Of a stretch of DNA of 64,000 bases, positions 32,869-41,381 are shown piece by piece; the first letter of the stretch is position 1; each line of letters begins with the position of its first letter. Below the pieces are notes generated by a model. It worked only from the letters and a program-made list of their open reading frames with translations. It ran no database searches and had not been told where the DNA came from. This DNA is from Amycolatopsis orientalis DSM 40040 = KCTC 9412 (GTDB lineage: Bacteria; Actinomycetota; Actinomycetes; Mycobacteriales; Pseudonocardiaceae): contig NZ_ASJB01000093.1 in assembly GCF_000478275.1 (NCBI RefSeq), positions 62,001 through 126,000 of the forward strand. The letters run 5' to 3'. The position numbers and the translations under genes are program-made.

Positions 32869-33812
32869 CGAATCCCGTCCTGGTCGAGGTCGTCCGGTCG
32901 GGTTTCGTGGAAAGCACGCACCGCGGCGCGCTGGTGATCACGGCCCCGGACGGGTCGGTGCGGTTCTCCGCGGGCGACATCGAGCGGCCGGTCTATCCGC
33001 GCTCCTCCAACAAACCGCTCCAAGCCGTCGGGATGCTGCGCGCCGGTCTCACCATCGGCGACGAAGACCTCGCACTGGGCTGCGGATCGCACAACGGCGA
33101 GCCCGGCCACGTCGAGGGCGCCCTGTCGATGCTGTCCCGCGCGGGGCTGACCGAGGACGCGCTGGCCTGCCCGCCCGCCTTCCCGCTGCACGAGCCGAGC
33201 ATGCTCGCCGTGGCCGCGGCCGGGAAACGCCGCGCCGCCATGAACTGCTCCGGCAAGCACGCCGCCATGCTCACCACCTGCGCCCAGCTCGGCTGGGCAT
33301 GCGCGGACTACGCGTCGGCGACCCATCCGCTGCAGAAGATCATCCAGGCCACCATCGCCGACCTCACCAGCGAACCGATCGAAACGGTCGGCGTCGACGG
33401 CTGCGGCGCCCCGCTGTTCGCGTTCTCCCTCACCGGCCTCGCCCGTTCCTTCGGCAGGCTGGTCACCGCCATGGGCGGACCGGAACGCCGGGTCGCGGAC
33501 GCCGTCCGCGCGCATCCCTGGCAGGTCGCGGGCACCGGCCGCGAGGACACCGTGCTGATGCGGAGCGTCGAAGGCCTGCTTTCGAAGGGTGGCGCCGAGG
33601 GCGTGCACTCGTTCGCGCTCCCCGACGGCACCGCGCTGGCGCTCAAGATCGACGACGGCGCCGCGCGGGCCAGGCTCCCGCTGCTGCTCGCGACCCTGCG
33701 TCACCTCGGCATCGACCCGGGCGGCGAAGCGGAACAGCTGTCCGGGTCGGCCGTGCTCGGCGGCGGGAAACCGGTCGGCGAACTACGCGTCGCCGCCGGT
33801 CTGTTCGGCTAG
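32865..33812 (+). CDS. Asparaginase (PF06089 type)
   Basis: 315 residues of the asparaginase II family related to the Rhizobium etli thermolabile enzyme: VYPRSSNKPLQAVGMLRAG near the start, ALGCGSHNGEPGH, a NCSGKHAAML segment with conserved Cys and Lys, and VDGCGAPLFAFSLTGLA. The predicted reaction is L-asparagine to aspartate plus ammonia. The GTG start overlaps the rsiG stop (GTGA), which is odd company for a signalling protein. Its stop overlaps the convergent gene by 4 bases. Confidence 0.87.
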   Translation: MTNPVLVEVVRSGFVESTHRGALVITAPDGSVRFSAGDIERPVYPRSSNKPLQAVGMLRAGLTIGDEDLALGCGSHNGEPGHVEGALSMLSRAGLTEDALACPPAFPLHEPSMLAVAAAGKRRAAMNCSGKHAAMLTTCAQLGWACADYASATHPLQKIIQATIADLTSEPIETVGVDGCGAPLFAFSLTGLARSFGRLVTAMGGPERRVADAVRAHPWQVAGTGREDTVLMRSVEGLLSKGGAEGVHSFALPDGTALALKIDDGAARARLPLLLATLRHLGIDPGGEAEQLSGSAVLGGGKPVGELRVAAGLFG

Positions 33813-34708
33813 TTGGCGCGTTCCCGCGCGGCCAGGTCGCCCCAGAAGTCCCGCAGGTCGGCGAACAGATCCGCCAGCTCGTCGACGTTGCCGGTGCGGA
33901 GCGCGTCGAGAATGTCGTGCACCTCTTCGGCGGTCGTGTCGGCCTGAAGGATCGAGTCCGCGAAGAGCTGTACGAGACCGCCGTAGTCGAGTTCGACCGC
34001 GGAGCCCGGGTGGAAGCTGTCCAGCCAGCGTCGCGTCTCGTGCAGTACCCGGCCGGGCCCGGAGTCCCCGAAGGTCGCTTCGAGCAGGTCGCCGACGTCG
34101 CGCGCCCGATGACGCGCATCGGCCATCGACACCCGCCACGACACTTCGCGCTCCGGGTCGTCGCGGCCCTTGCCCAGTTTGACCCGGCGCATCCCGGGGT
34201 CGAACAGGACGAACCACGGGAGCGGAACGGTCCACGTCGTCGAGAGTGTGTGCGAGGCCGAAGCGGACAAGTCGCCGATAGCCGACTTCGCCCGCGAGCG
34301 GATCACGTCGAGCGAAGCACCGCCCGCGTCGAGTACCGCGTTCTTCAGCGCCGGATGCGCGTCGCCGAGGAAGGTCACCAGCGCCGCGGCCGAACGCGCG
34401 CGGATCTCCATCGGGCAGACCAGCGGCCCCGGGCCCGCGTCACCGTGCTCACCCTCCGGCACGTCCTCGGGGTCCAGGACGAGCACGTCGGTGAGCAGAC
34501 TGGGGGCTGGCCGGCCGTCCGCGAGCTCGGCGGGCAGCAGCCGCCCGACATGCTGTGACTTGAGCCACAGTGCCTGCTCGCGCGTCCCCGCGGCCGAACG
34601 ATCGAGCCGGGCCGCTTCGACGGCCTCGAGCAGGCGTTCGTCCGGTGGATCACCCAGCGCGAGCAGGGGCTCATAGACGCGGAGATAAGCCGCGAACGGA
34701 CGGGGCAC
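33809..34708 (-). CDS. Conserved hypothetical protein
   Basis: 299 residues not recognised. It starts VPRPFAAYLRVYEPLLAL from a GTG and is acidic and largely helical without membrane segments or catalytic motifs. A central region (TWTVPLPWFVLFDPGMRRV) looks like a beta-rich core. Homologous proteins appear to be actinobacterial-specific, a memory-based impression. Transcribed toward, and overlapping by 4 bases, the asparaginase gene. Confidence 0.75.
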   Translation of the reverse strand: MPRPFAAYLRVYEPLLALGDPPDERLLEAVEAARLDRSAAGTREQALWLKSQHVGRLLPAELADGRPAPSLLTDVLVLDPEDVPEGEHGDAGPGPLVCPMEIRARSAAALVTFLGDAHPALKNAVLDAGGASLDVIRSRAKSAIGDLSASASHTLSTTWTVPLPWFVLFDPGMRRVKLGKGRDDPEREVSWRVSMADARHRARDVGDLLEATFGDSGPGRVLHETRRWLDSFHPGSAVELDYGGLVQLFADSILQADTTAEEVHDILDALRTGNVDELADLFADLRDFWGDLAARERAN

Positions 34709-34915
34709 ACGAGCATCGTGACACGCCGACCTGCGACTATCGCCACCGACCGGCCGGTAACCGGCGTTCGGGGAACACTGTCGCCACCGGCACACCGTGC
34801 CACGTCGCATCCAACCCCCCGGACACGGTACGGTGTCAGCAGGAAAGAATTGTCGAGACGATGCGGGGCCGCCGATTCCCCCGGCCGCCCCGCCCCTGTG
34901 CGAGGGGGTCGAGCC

Positions 34916-35101
34916 ATGGGGCGCGGCCGGGCTAAGGCCAAGCAGACGAAGGTGGCGCGCGAGCTCAAGTACAGCTCGCACGAAACCGACTTCGATGCTT
35001 TGCAGCGCGAGCTGTCCAGTAGTTCCTCGGAAGACAGGCACGAGGACGACAAGCGGTATGACGACGACCCGTACGACGGGTACGACGAATACCGCCGCTG
35101 A
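34916..35101 (+). CDS. DUF3073 small basic/acidic protein
   Basis: 61 residues with the DUF3073 opening MGRGRAKAKQTKVARELKY and a highly acidic Asp/Tyr-rich tail. This actinobacterial family (Rv0810c in M. tuberculosis) has no known function; the basic-then-acidic layout suggests a nucleic-acid or ribosome-associated protein. A GGGGG run precedes the ATG by 9 bases. The DUF3073 gene normally sits beside purM; here about 5 kb of other genes intervene. Confidence 0.88.
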   Translation: MGRGRAKAKQTKVARELKYSSHETDFDALQRELSSSSSEDRHEDDKRYDDDPYDGYDEYRR

Positions 35102-35110
35102 GCAACGCGT

Positions 35111-35159
35111 GACACGCGAGGGTGGTCGGGGCTTGCCCCGGTAACCACCCTCGCGTGTC
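35111..35159. terminator. Terminator after the DUF3073 gene
   Basis: GACACGCGAGGGTGGT (35111-35126) pairs exactly with 35144-35159, and an inner CGGGGC/GCCCCG stem nests within. This gives about 22 paired bases 9 bases after the stop. Confidence 0.85.
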
Positions 35160-35189
35160 GCGTGCTGCCCAAAAGATGGAGGAGGTGCC

Positions 35190-36050
35190 ATGTCCGACGT
35201 ATCGCGAGTAGGTGTCATCGGAGCCGGTCTCATGGGCTCGGGCATCGCCGAGGTGCACGCACGTGCCGGTCTGGACGTGATCGTCACCGAGGTGAACCAG
35301 CCGGCGCTGGACTCCGGGCGGGCGCGGATCGAGAAGTCGCTGCAACGCGGCGTCAAGAACGGGAAGCTCTCGCAGGAGGACGCCGACGCGGCGCTCGGAC
35401 GGCTTCGCTTCACCACCGAGATCGGCGAGTTCGCCGACCGTGACCTCGTGATCGAGGCCATCCTGGAACAGGAGCAGGCCAAGGTCGAGGTGTTCCGGTC
35501 GCTGGACAAGATCGTCGAGCGCGAGGACGCCCTGTTCGCGTCCAACACGTCTTCGATTCCGATCATGAAGCTCGGGATGGCCACGAACCGCCCGCAGCAG
35601 GTGGTCGGCATCCACTTCTTCAACCCGGTCCCGGTGCTGCCGCTCGTCGAGCTGGTGCCCTCGCTGCTGACCAGCGACGACACCGCCCGCCGCGCGGAGG
35701 AGCACGCGACGTCGGCGCTGGCCAAGACGGTGATCCGGTCGCAGGACCGGGCAGGGTTCATCGTGAACTCCCTGCTCGTGCCGTACCTGCTTTCGGCGAT
35801 CCGGATGATCGAGTCGGGCTTCGCGTCGGCCGAGGACATCGACCGCGGTATGGAGCTCGGCACCGCGCACCCGATGGGGCCGCTGCGGCTGTCGGACCTG
35901 ATCGGCCTGGACACCATCAAGGCCATCGCGGACTCGATGTACGCCGAGTTCAAGGAGCCGCTGTACTCCTCGCCGCCGCTGCTGCTGCGCATGGTCGACG
36001 CCGGCCTGCTCGGAAAGAAGACCGGCCGAGGCTTCTACAGCTACTCCTGA
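35190..36050 (+). CDS. 3-hydroxybutyryl-CoA dehydrogenase
   Basis: 286 residues. The Rossmann NAD-binding motif GVIGAGLMGSGIAEVHARAG opens the protein. The catalytic Ser/His/Glu/Asn set is visible as ASNTSS, GIHFFNPVPVLPLVELV and VNSLLVPYL. Length and the GRGFYSYS end fit monofunctional short-chain enzymes acting on acetoacetyl-CoA/3-hydroxybutyryl-CoA. GGAGGAGG lies before the ATG. It is flanked by strong hairpins on both sides, so it is a single-gene transcript. Confidence 0.92.
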   Translation: MSDVSRVGVIGAGLMGSGIAEVHARAGLDVIVTEVNQPALDSGRARIEKSLQRGVKNGKLSQEDADAALGRLRFTTEIGEFADRDLVIEAILEQEQAKVEVFRSLDKIVEREDALFASNTSSIPIMKLGMATNRPQQVVGIHFFNPVPVLPLVELVPSLLTSDDTARRAEEHATSALAKTVIRSQDRAGFIVNSLLVPYLLSAIRMIESGFASAEDIDRGMELGTAHPMGPLRLSDLIGLDTIKAIADSMYAEFKEPLYSSPPLLLRMVDAGLLGKKTGRGFYSYS

Positions 36051-36061
36051 TCCCCGTCCTT

Positions 36062-36091
36062 CTCCCGCATTTAGTCCTCTGGATGCGGGAG
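36062..36091. terminator. Hairpin shared by convergent gene ends
   Basis: CTCCCGCAT (36062-36070) and ATGCGGGAG (36083-36091) form a 9-bp stem whose loop TTTAGTCCTCTGG resembles the arm of the hairpin at 57955. It overlaps the last codons of the PIN gene. Confidence 0.6.
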
Positions 36092-36505
36092 CTGTGAACG
36101 CAGCTCAGCGACAGACCTGCTGAGCCCAGTGCGCTCGCGTGCGTCGAGGACTTCGGCGAAACTCGTCGGCGGAGCACGCCGGGAATCCGCGATCCGGAGC
36201 ACCGCTTCGACAACGATTCGCCGGTGCAGGTCGATCCGGTCGAGGATGAAGTCGTCAGCGCTTTGGGCCTCGATGTTCCAGCGCTGAAGCGCGTGCCCCG
36301 GAAAGTCCCGCAGGTTCTCGGTCACGATGACCCGGGCCTGCGCCTTGATGGCGGCCGCGAGCACATGGCGGTCGTCCGGATCGGGCAAGCTCAGGGCGGG
36401 GATGAGCGGTTCATAGCCGGTGACCAGGCAATCCCGGACCGACCGGTTCATCAGTTCCCGTGTGCGGTCGAGCTTGCCCGGGTCGAGAAGGACCACGAAG
36501 GCCAC
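36071..36505 (-). pseudogene. PIN-domain toxin with internal deletion
   Basis: 144 codons. The start MAFVVLLD matches the first strand of actinobacterial PIN toxins. It then jumps directly to PGKLDRTRELMNRSVRDCL, which in full-length relatives (about 190 residues) follows some 45-50 residues later. The missing part holds helices 1-2 and the second acidic catalytic residue. The remainder, including PDPDDRHVLAAAI and IVTENLRDFP, is intact and in frame. The RNase is probably inactive. It follows its antitoxin by 3 bases. The deletion is inferred from memory of the family. Confidence 0.65.
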
Positions 36506-36508
36506 TTG

Positions 36509-36967
36509 CTAGGTCAGCCCCATCTCCTGGTTCAGCGCGGAAAGCTCGTCCGCCGCCTCGCGGCGCCGCTGATCGTCGCGACTCAGATAGTCGCGCAGTG
36601 AACTCGCCTTCACCCGGCGATGTTTGCCGACCGTGCGGAACTCGATCTGCCCCGTTTCGAGCAGCCCGATGAGGTACGGCCTGGAAACGTTGAGCAGATC
36701 GGCGGCCTGTTGAGTGGTCAGCTCGGCGTGCGACGGAACGATGGAGACGCTCTCACCGGCCGCCACGAGCGCCAGGATCCGGGCCATCAGATCGACGACA
36801 CCGCGAGGAATCACCAGCGACTCTTCGCGCTCATCGACGACGACCACACGCACGGTGTCCTGTTCATGGGGCCTGGCCAGATAAGCCTCGACGTGCGGAA
36901 GTGCTTCGAGCGCCACGTCGATGTCATGCCGCCCGGGGACGATCTGATCAATGGTCAGCGCACTCAT
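36509..36967 (-). CDS. Excisionase/MerR-type helix-turn-helix antitoxin
   Basis: 152 residues. The middle carries a DNA-binding domain (LTTQQAADLLNVSRPYLIGLLE, then GKHRRVKASSLRDYL), the excisionase-family fold that commonly pairs with PIN toxins. The N-terminal half is a distinct alpha/beta region. AGGGAG lies five bases before the ATG at 36967. It is the upstream gene of the pair and presumably represses the operon. It is kept intact although the toxin is shortened. Confidence 0.8.
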   Translation of the reverse strand: MSALTIDQIVPGRHDIDVALEALPHVEAYLARPHEQDTVRVVVVDEREESLVIPRGVVDLMARILALVAAGESVSIVPSHAELTTQQAADLLNVSRPYLIGLLETGQIEFRTVGKHRRVKASSLRDYLSRDDQRRREAADELSALNQEMGLT

Positions 36968-37090
36968 CATCGCTCCCTGCCTGCGTGAACCCAGTACCGG
37001 CCATAAACGAATTATTCGCAACGAACGCAATAAACGCAACTCGATGGTGCGTTCACCTTGCGCGAGGGCAGCACACCTAGACTCGGGATC

Positions 37091-37990
37091 GTGGGACAGG
37101 GACAGCTGCGCGCGGGTTTGGTCGGGGCCGGTCCATGGGCGAAGACGGTGCACGCGCCGGGCCTCGCCGATCACCCCGGGACCACGTTGAGCGCCGTCTG
37201 GACCAGGCGTCCCGAAGCCGCGAAGGAGCTGGCGGAGGCGCACGGCGCCGAAGCGGTCGACAGCTTCGAAGAGCTACTGGACCGGGTGGACGCGGTCGCG
37301 TTCGCCGTGCCGCCCGCCGTTCAGGCGGAGCTGGCGGTCAAGGCCGCCGAAGCGGGCAAGCACCTCATCCTGGAGAAACCGATCGCCGCGGATCTCGACG
37401 GCGCGCGGCGGCTCGTGGACGCGGTCGACGCCGCCGGGGTGGCCGCTCTCGTGGTCCTGACCTTGCGTTTCTCGCCGATGACCCGTGACTGGCTCGACGG
37501 CATCAAGGAAGCGGGCGGCTGGCGCGGCGGCGGGGCGCGCTGGCTTTCGGGCGCGCTGCTCGGCGGGAAGTACCAGGCGTCGCCGTGGCGGACGGACTCC
37601 GGCGCGCTCGCCGACATCGGCCCGCACGCCTTCGACCTGCTGGACGCGGCCCTCGGCGAGATCACCGAAGTGCTGGCCGCCCACCGGACCGATGACGATC
37701 TGTGGCAGGTCTTGTTCGCCCACGCGGGTGGCGCGACCAGTACGGCGACCTTGTCGCTGCGGCTGCCGATCCAGCCGACGGTCGTGGAAGTGGCCGTGTA
37801 CGGCGAGCACGGTTACCGCACTTTAGGACGGAAACCGGGGTCCGCCGGTGAATCGTTCACCGCGCTGCTGGACGATTTCGCCGCGATGGCGGCGAGCGGG
37901 ACGACGTCCCACCCCTGTGACGTGCGTCGCGGACTGCACCTGCAGAAGCTGATCGAACGCGCGCGCGAACTCGCCGGGCACGGCAAGTAG
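37091..37990 (+). CDS. Gfo/Idh/MocA-family oxidoreductase
   Basis: 299 residues. The NAD(P)-binding Rossmann start LRAGLVGAGPWAKTVHAPGL and the family motif ILEKPIAADLDGARRLVDA (EKP catalytic lysine, about 93) are clear. The C-terminal domain with ADIGPHAFDLLDAALG would bind a sugar or inositol-like substrate. The substrate is unknown. GTG 37091 is 7 nt after TAGACT (37078-37083) with no ribosome-binding site, so the mRNA is likely leaderless. Divergent from the antitoxin gene. Confidence 0.87.
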   Translation: MGQGQLRAGLVGAGPWAKTVHAPGLADHPGTTLSAVWTRRPEAAKELAEAHGAEAVDSFEELLDRVDAVAFAVPPAVQAELAVKAAEAGKHLILEKPIAADLDGARRLVDAVDAAGVAALVVLTLRFSPMTRDWLDGIKEAGGWRGGGARWLSGALLGGKYQASPWRTDSGALADIGPHAFDLLDAALGEITEVLAAHRTDDDLWQVLFAHAGGATSTATLSLRLPIQPTVVEVAVYGEHGYRTLGRKPGSAGESFTALLDDFAAMAASGTTSHPCDVRRGLHLQKLIERARELAGHGK

Positions 37991-38052
37991 TACACAGGTC
38001 ACTCACAAGGCTTTTCCTTGTGCGATAACGCCTTCCACCAGTTGCTTCGCGG

Positions 38053-38090
38053 TCATCCACAGGTTTGTCCACAGGCTCCATTGTGGACAG
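38053..38090. promoter_or_regulatory. Cluster of DnaA-box-like sites
   Basis: TCATCCACA (38053-38061), TTGTCCACA (38065-38073) and the inverted TGTGGACAG (38082-38090) lie within 38 bases of the 234-base gap between the oxidoreductase and VanZ genes. The middle site is an exact consensus match; the others differ by one base. Confidence 0.5.
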
Positions 38091-38224
38091 TCACCGACTG
38101 GACCCAAGCATGGGAAAGCCTTTTCCGCTACCGGAAAAGATCACCTCATAGTGCGGCCGCTCCACCATGCCGAGTTGATCTTGCAATGCGAAGGTGATCT
38201 TGGGCGCTCCGGAAAGGAAGGGCC

Positions 38225-38875
38225 ATGGGAGAGCTGCTCCGCGCTTTCGGCGCGATGATCCCGTTGACGATCACCGCGATTCCGTACGCATTACTCGGCT
38301 GGCCGCTGCTCGCGGCGCACCGGCGGCGAAGACAAGCCGACCGCTTCTCCGCGTCGGCGACAGCCGCCGTGGACATGACGCTGGCCTTGGCGTGCGTCCT
38401 GGTGTTATGCCTGGTCACGATGCCCGTGACCGGCGCGCAGGGCAGCAGGCTGAGCCTCGAACCCGGCACCGACCTGCGTCTCGCGCTCAGCGACAGCGCC
38501 AATCTTTGGCAGGCACTGGGCAACGTCCTCATGCTGAGCCCGCTCGGTGCCCTGCTCCCGTTGCGCTCGCGACGGCTGCGTTCGCTGGGCCGGATCGCGC
38601 TCGGCGCGCTGGCCGTCTCGGTGCTGGTGGAGGGTACGCAATATCTGATCCAGGCAGGCCGGGTGACCTCCGCCGACGACATCCTGCTGAACACCCTGGG
38701 CGCCGTGCTCGGTGCCGCGCTGAGCAAACGCCTCTGGCACCGGCTGGACGTCCGGCCGGCGGTGAAGATCCCGATGCAGGTCAGGAGGGTTTGCGAGGCC
38801 CCCGTGCGGCTGCGGGTGCCGAGGTCGGTGTGGGACGAGCGGTATTCGGGTGTCGCGCATCCGCAACGCCGGTAA
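38225..38875 (+). CDS. VanZ-family membrane protein
   Basis: 216 residues with about five hydrophobic helices and the VanZ core: NVLMLSPLGALLPL, then VEGTQYLIQAGRVTSADDILLNTLGAVLGAAL. VanZ itself gives low-level teicoplanin resistance in enterococci by an unknown route; most actinobacterial homologues are unlinked to vanHAX, as here. AAGGAAGGG precedes the ATG. The basic C-terminal tail is cytosolic. Confidence 0.87.
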   Translation: MGELLRAFGAMIPLTITAIPYALLGWPLLAAHRRRRQADRFSASATAAVDMTLALACVLVLCLVTMPVTGAQGSRLSLEPGTDLRLALSDSANLWQALGNVLMLSPLGALLPLRSRRLRSLGRIALGALAVSVLVEGTQYLIQAGRVTSADDILLNTLGAVLGAALSKRLWHRLDVRPAVKIPMQVRRVCEAPVRLRVPRSVWDERYSGVAHPQRR

Positions 38876-39052
38876 ACCGCTTGACCGTCATGCGAAAGTG
38901 ACTGCGAAAGCCTTACTCACGCGGAAAGAGGGATGCCTCATGCCTGACGCCTTCAGCGGCGTCGGCACGAGCTAGCCGGCGCCCACGCCAGCTCCACACG
39001 CACGCGGTTCTCCCGTGCGTCCCTTCTTCTTGCCCGAAAGGCTTGTCCACCA

Positions 39053-39811
39053 GTGCTTTCCGAGACGATCCATGCTTTGCAGTCCTACATCCGCACGACC
39101 GCGGCGAAGTTCCGCGAAACCGAGCGGATCGGGCCGTTCCTGGCCACGTACTACCTCGAGGCCGACAGCCCCTTCCTCAACTACGCGATCCCCGATGACG
39201 GCGCCGTCCCCACCGGGGACGACGTCGACGCGCTGACCGAGGCGTTCCGCAGGCGCGGGCTCCTGCCGCGTCTGGAGTTCCTGACCGAGGCGGTTCCGGC
39301 TGCCGAGGCGGTCCTCGTCGGCCGCGGGTACACGCTGGAGCGGCGGGTCCCGCTGATGATCTGCACCCCGGACGACCTCGTCGACCAGCCGAAACCGGCC
39401 GGGATCAGCCTGCTCACCCCGAAGACGCCCGACGAGCTCCGGAAGATGATCCGGGCGCAGAACCTGGCGTTCGGGGAGACCGATCCCGATCAGCACCTCG
39501 ACCCCTCACCGGATCAGCTGAGCGGCGAGACCCTCTCGGTGATGGCCGTCGGCGAAACCGGGGAGGTCGTCGGCGGCGGGGTCGCGACGCCGATCCTCGA
39601 CGGCGCGACCGAGGTCGCCGGGATCGGGGTGATCGAGGAGTACCGGAGCCGCGGGATCGCCGCGGCGATGACGGCGTACCTGACGCGTGAGGCTCACGCT
39701 CGCGGTGGCCGGTCGGTGTTCCTGACCCCGGGAGCCGGGCAGGCGGAACGCGTCTACGGCCGGGTCGGCTTCAAAACCGCGGCCGAATGCGTGCACCTGT
39801 CACTCGTCTGA
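39053..39811 (+). CDS. GNAT-family N-acetyltransferase
   Basis: 252 residues. The C-terminal half is a GNAT domain: TEVAGIGVIEEYRSRGIAAAMTAYL contains the acetyl-CoA R/Q-x-x-G-x-A loop, and AERVYGRVGFKTAAE the last helix. The N-terminal half resembles a second, degenerate GNAT repeat. Substrate unknown. The start is GTG with only a weak upstream AAAGG. The last 12 bases overlap the convergent arfB gene. Confidence 0.83.
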   Translation: MLSETIHALQSYIRTTAAKFRETERIGPFLATYYLEADSPFLNYAIPDDGAVPTGDDVDALTEAFRRRGLLPRLEFLTEAVPAAEAVLVGRGYTLERRVPLMICTPDDLVDQPKPAGISLLTPKTPDELRKMIRAQNLAFGETDPDQHLDPSPDQLSGETLSVMAVGETGEVVGGGVATPILDGATEVAGIGVIEEYRSRGIAAAMTAYLTREAHARGGRSVFLTPGAGQAERVYGRVGFKTAAECVHLSLV

Positions 39812-40231
39812 GTAGCCGCCGCGGCGAGTTCGTTTGACCTCGCCGCGGCGCTTCTTCGAGGCCAGACGGCGTTCCTTCGAACCCCGCGAGGGTTTGGTGG
39901 GACGCCGTTTGGCGGCCGGGGGCGCCGACGCCTCCAGCAGCAGCATCACCAGCCGTGCCCGCGCGGCTTCCCGGTTCATCAGCTGCGAGCGGTGTTCGGA
40001 GGCGGCGATCGTGACGACGCCGTCGACCAGCCGCGACGAAAGCCTGTCCAGCATCCTGGCCCGGAGGTGCTCCGGGACGGACGCCGAACCGGCCACGTCG
40101 AAGGACAGTTCGACCCGCGAGTCCGTGGTGTTCACGCCCTGCCCACCCGGACCCGACGACCGGGAGAACCGTTCGCTCAATTCGGCACCCGGGATCACGA
40201 ACCGGGTGCCGACCACCACGTCATCAGCCAC
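39800..40231 (-). CDS. arfB: Alternative ribosome-rescue hydrolase ArfB
   Basis: 143 residues. The catalytic GGQ loop is in RSSGPGGQGVNTTDSRVEL, as in release factors, and the C-terminal tail is Lys/Arg-rich (SKERRLASKKRRGEVKRTRR), which inserts into the empty mRNA channel of stalled ribosomes. It hydrolyses peptidyl-tRNA on non-stop complexes. The GTG at 40231 avoids an unlikely upstream extension. Convergent and 12 bases overlapping with the GNAT gene. Confidence 0.92.
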   Translation of the reverse strand: MADDVVVGTRFVIPGAELSERFSRSSGPGGQGVNTTDSRVELSFDVAGSASVPEHLRARMLDRLSSRLVDGVVTIAASEHRSQLMNREAARARLVMLLLEASAPPAAKRRPTKPSRGSKERRLASKKRRGEVKRTRRGGYSDE

Positions 40232-40280
40232 GGAACCAGTGTGACACCCGGGCTCAAGCAGATTCTTGAATGTGCGGGGT

Positions 40281-41351
40281 TCAGAAGCGAGGGTGGTCAC
40301 CGGAGAGCACGGCGCGCGGGCCGTCCGGGTCCTCCGCGGGCTGGACGTCGCCGAGGATCCACGCCGGCACGTGCCGGGCGGTCAGCATCGCCAGCGCGCG
40401 GTCGACGTCGTCGGGGCCGACGATCGCGACCATGCCGACGCCCATGTTGAACGTCTTCTCCAGTTCGGCGCGCTCGACCTTGCCGCGGTGCCCGATCAGC
40501 GCGAACACCGGCGCCGGGGTCCAGGTGCCGCGTTCGAGCCGCGCGACCAGGCCACGCGGCATGACACGGGCGAGGTTCTGCTCCAGTCCGCCGCCGGTGA
40601 TGTGCGCGAACGTGCGGACTTCGGCCTCGGCCACCAGCGCGAGGCAGTCCTTCGCGTAGATCCTGGTCGGCTCCAGCATCTCCTCGCCCAGCGAGCGGCC
40701 GAACTCCTCGACATGCCCGTCGAGCGGCATGCGCGCGATGTCCAGCAGCACGTGCCGGGCCAGCGAGAAACCGTTGGAGTGCAGGCCGGACGAGCCGAGC
40801 GCGAGCACGACGTCGCCGGGGCGGACCCGCTCCGGGCCGAGCACCGCGGACGCCTCGACGACGCCGATGCCGGTACCCGAGAGGTCGTAGTCGTGCTCGC
40901 CCATCAGGCCGGGGTGCTCGGCGGTCTCGCCGCCGAGCAGCGCGCAACCCGCGCGGACGCAGCCTTCGGCGATGCCGCCGACCAGCGCCGCGATCTTCTC
41001 CGGCACGACCTTGCCGACGGCGATGTAGTCCTGCATGAACAGGGGCTCGGCGCCGGTGACGACCAGGTCGTCGACGACCATCGCGACCAGGTCGATGCCG
41101 ACGGTGTCGTGCTTGTCGAGCGCCTGCGCGACGGCGATCTTGGTGCCGACGCCGTCGGTCGACGACGCCAGCACCGGCTCTTTCCACTTGTCCAGCTTCA
41201 GGGAGAACAGCCCGGCGAAACCGCCGACCCCGCCCATCACCTCGGGCCTGGTGGCCCTCTCGGCGTGCGGTTTGAGCAGCTCGACGGCTTTGTCACCGGC
41301 GTCGATGCTGACGCCGGCGGCGGCGTACGTGGCGCTCGTGGACTCGCTCAC
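40281..41351 (-). CDS. purM: Phosphoribosylformylglycinamidine cyclo-ligase
   Basis: 356 residues of AIR synthetase, step five of purine synthesis. Signatures include SIDAGDKAVELLKPH, VLASSTDGVGTKI, LLGGETAEHPGLM and THITGGGLEQN-type AHITGGGLEQNLARV. GTG 41351 has GGAG nine bases upstream; a TTG at 41366 is the alternative. It follows purF by 30 bases in one operon. Confidence 0.95.
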   Translation of the reverse strand: MSESTSATYAAAGVSIDAGDKAVELLKPHAERATRPEVMGGVGGFAGLFSLKLDKWKEPVLASSTDGVGTKIAVAQALDKHDTVGIDLVAMVVDDLVVTGAEPLFMQDYIAVGKVVPEKIAALVGGIAEGCVRAGCALLGGETAEHPGLMGEHDYDLSGTGIGVVEASAVLGPERVRPGDVVLALGSSGLHSNGFSLARHVLLDIARMPLDGHVEEFGRSLGEEMLEPTRIYAKDCLALVAEAEVRTFAHITGGGLEQNLARVMPRGLVARLERGTWTPAPVFALIGHRGKVERAELEKTFNMGVGMVAIVGPDDVDRALAMLTARHVPAWILGDVQPAEDPDGPRAVLSGDHPRF

Positions 41352-41381
41352 GGAAGCGGACTCCAACTCTGGAAGAAAGGA

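Noticed and set aside
32081..38090. Replication origin based on DnaA boxes
   Set aside because: Only five sites in two small groups, no AT-rich unwinding region and no dnaA, dnaN, gyrB or par genes nearby.
38898..38975. A 25-codon frame (starting GTGACTGCG) upstream of the GNAT gene, considered as a leader peptide
   Set aside because: No run of a regulatory amino acid, no downstream biosynthetic operon and no clear attenuator; codon bias is weak.
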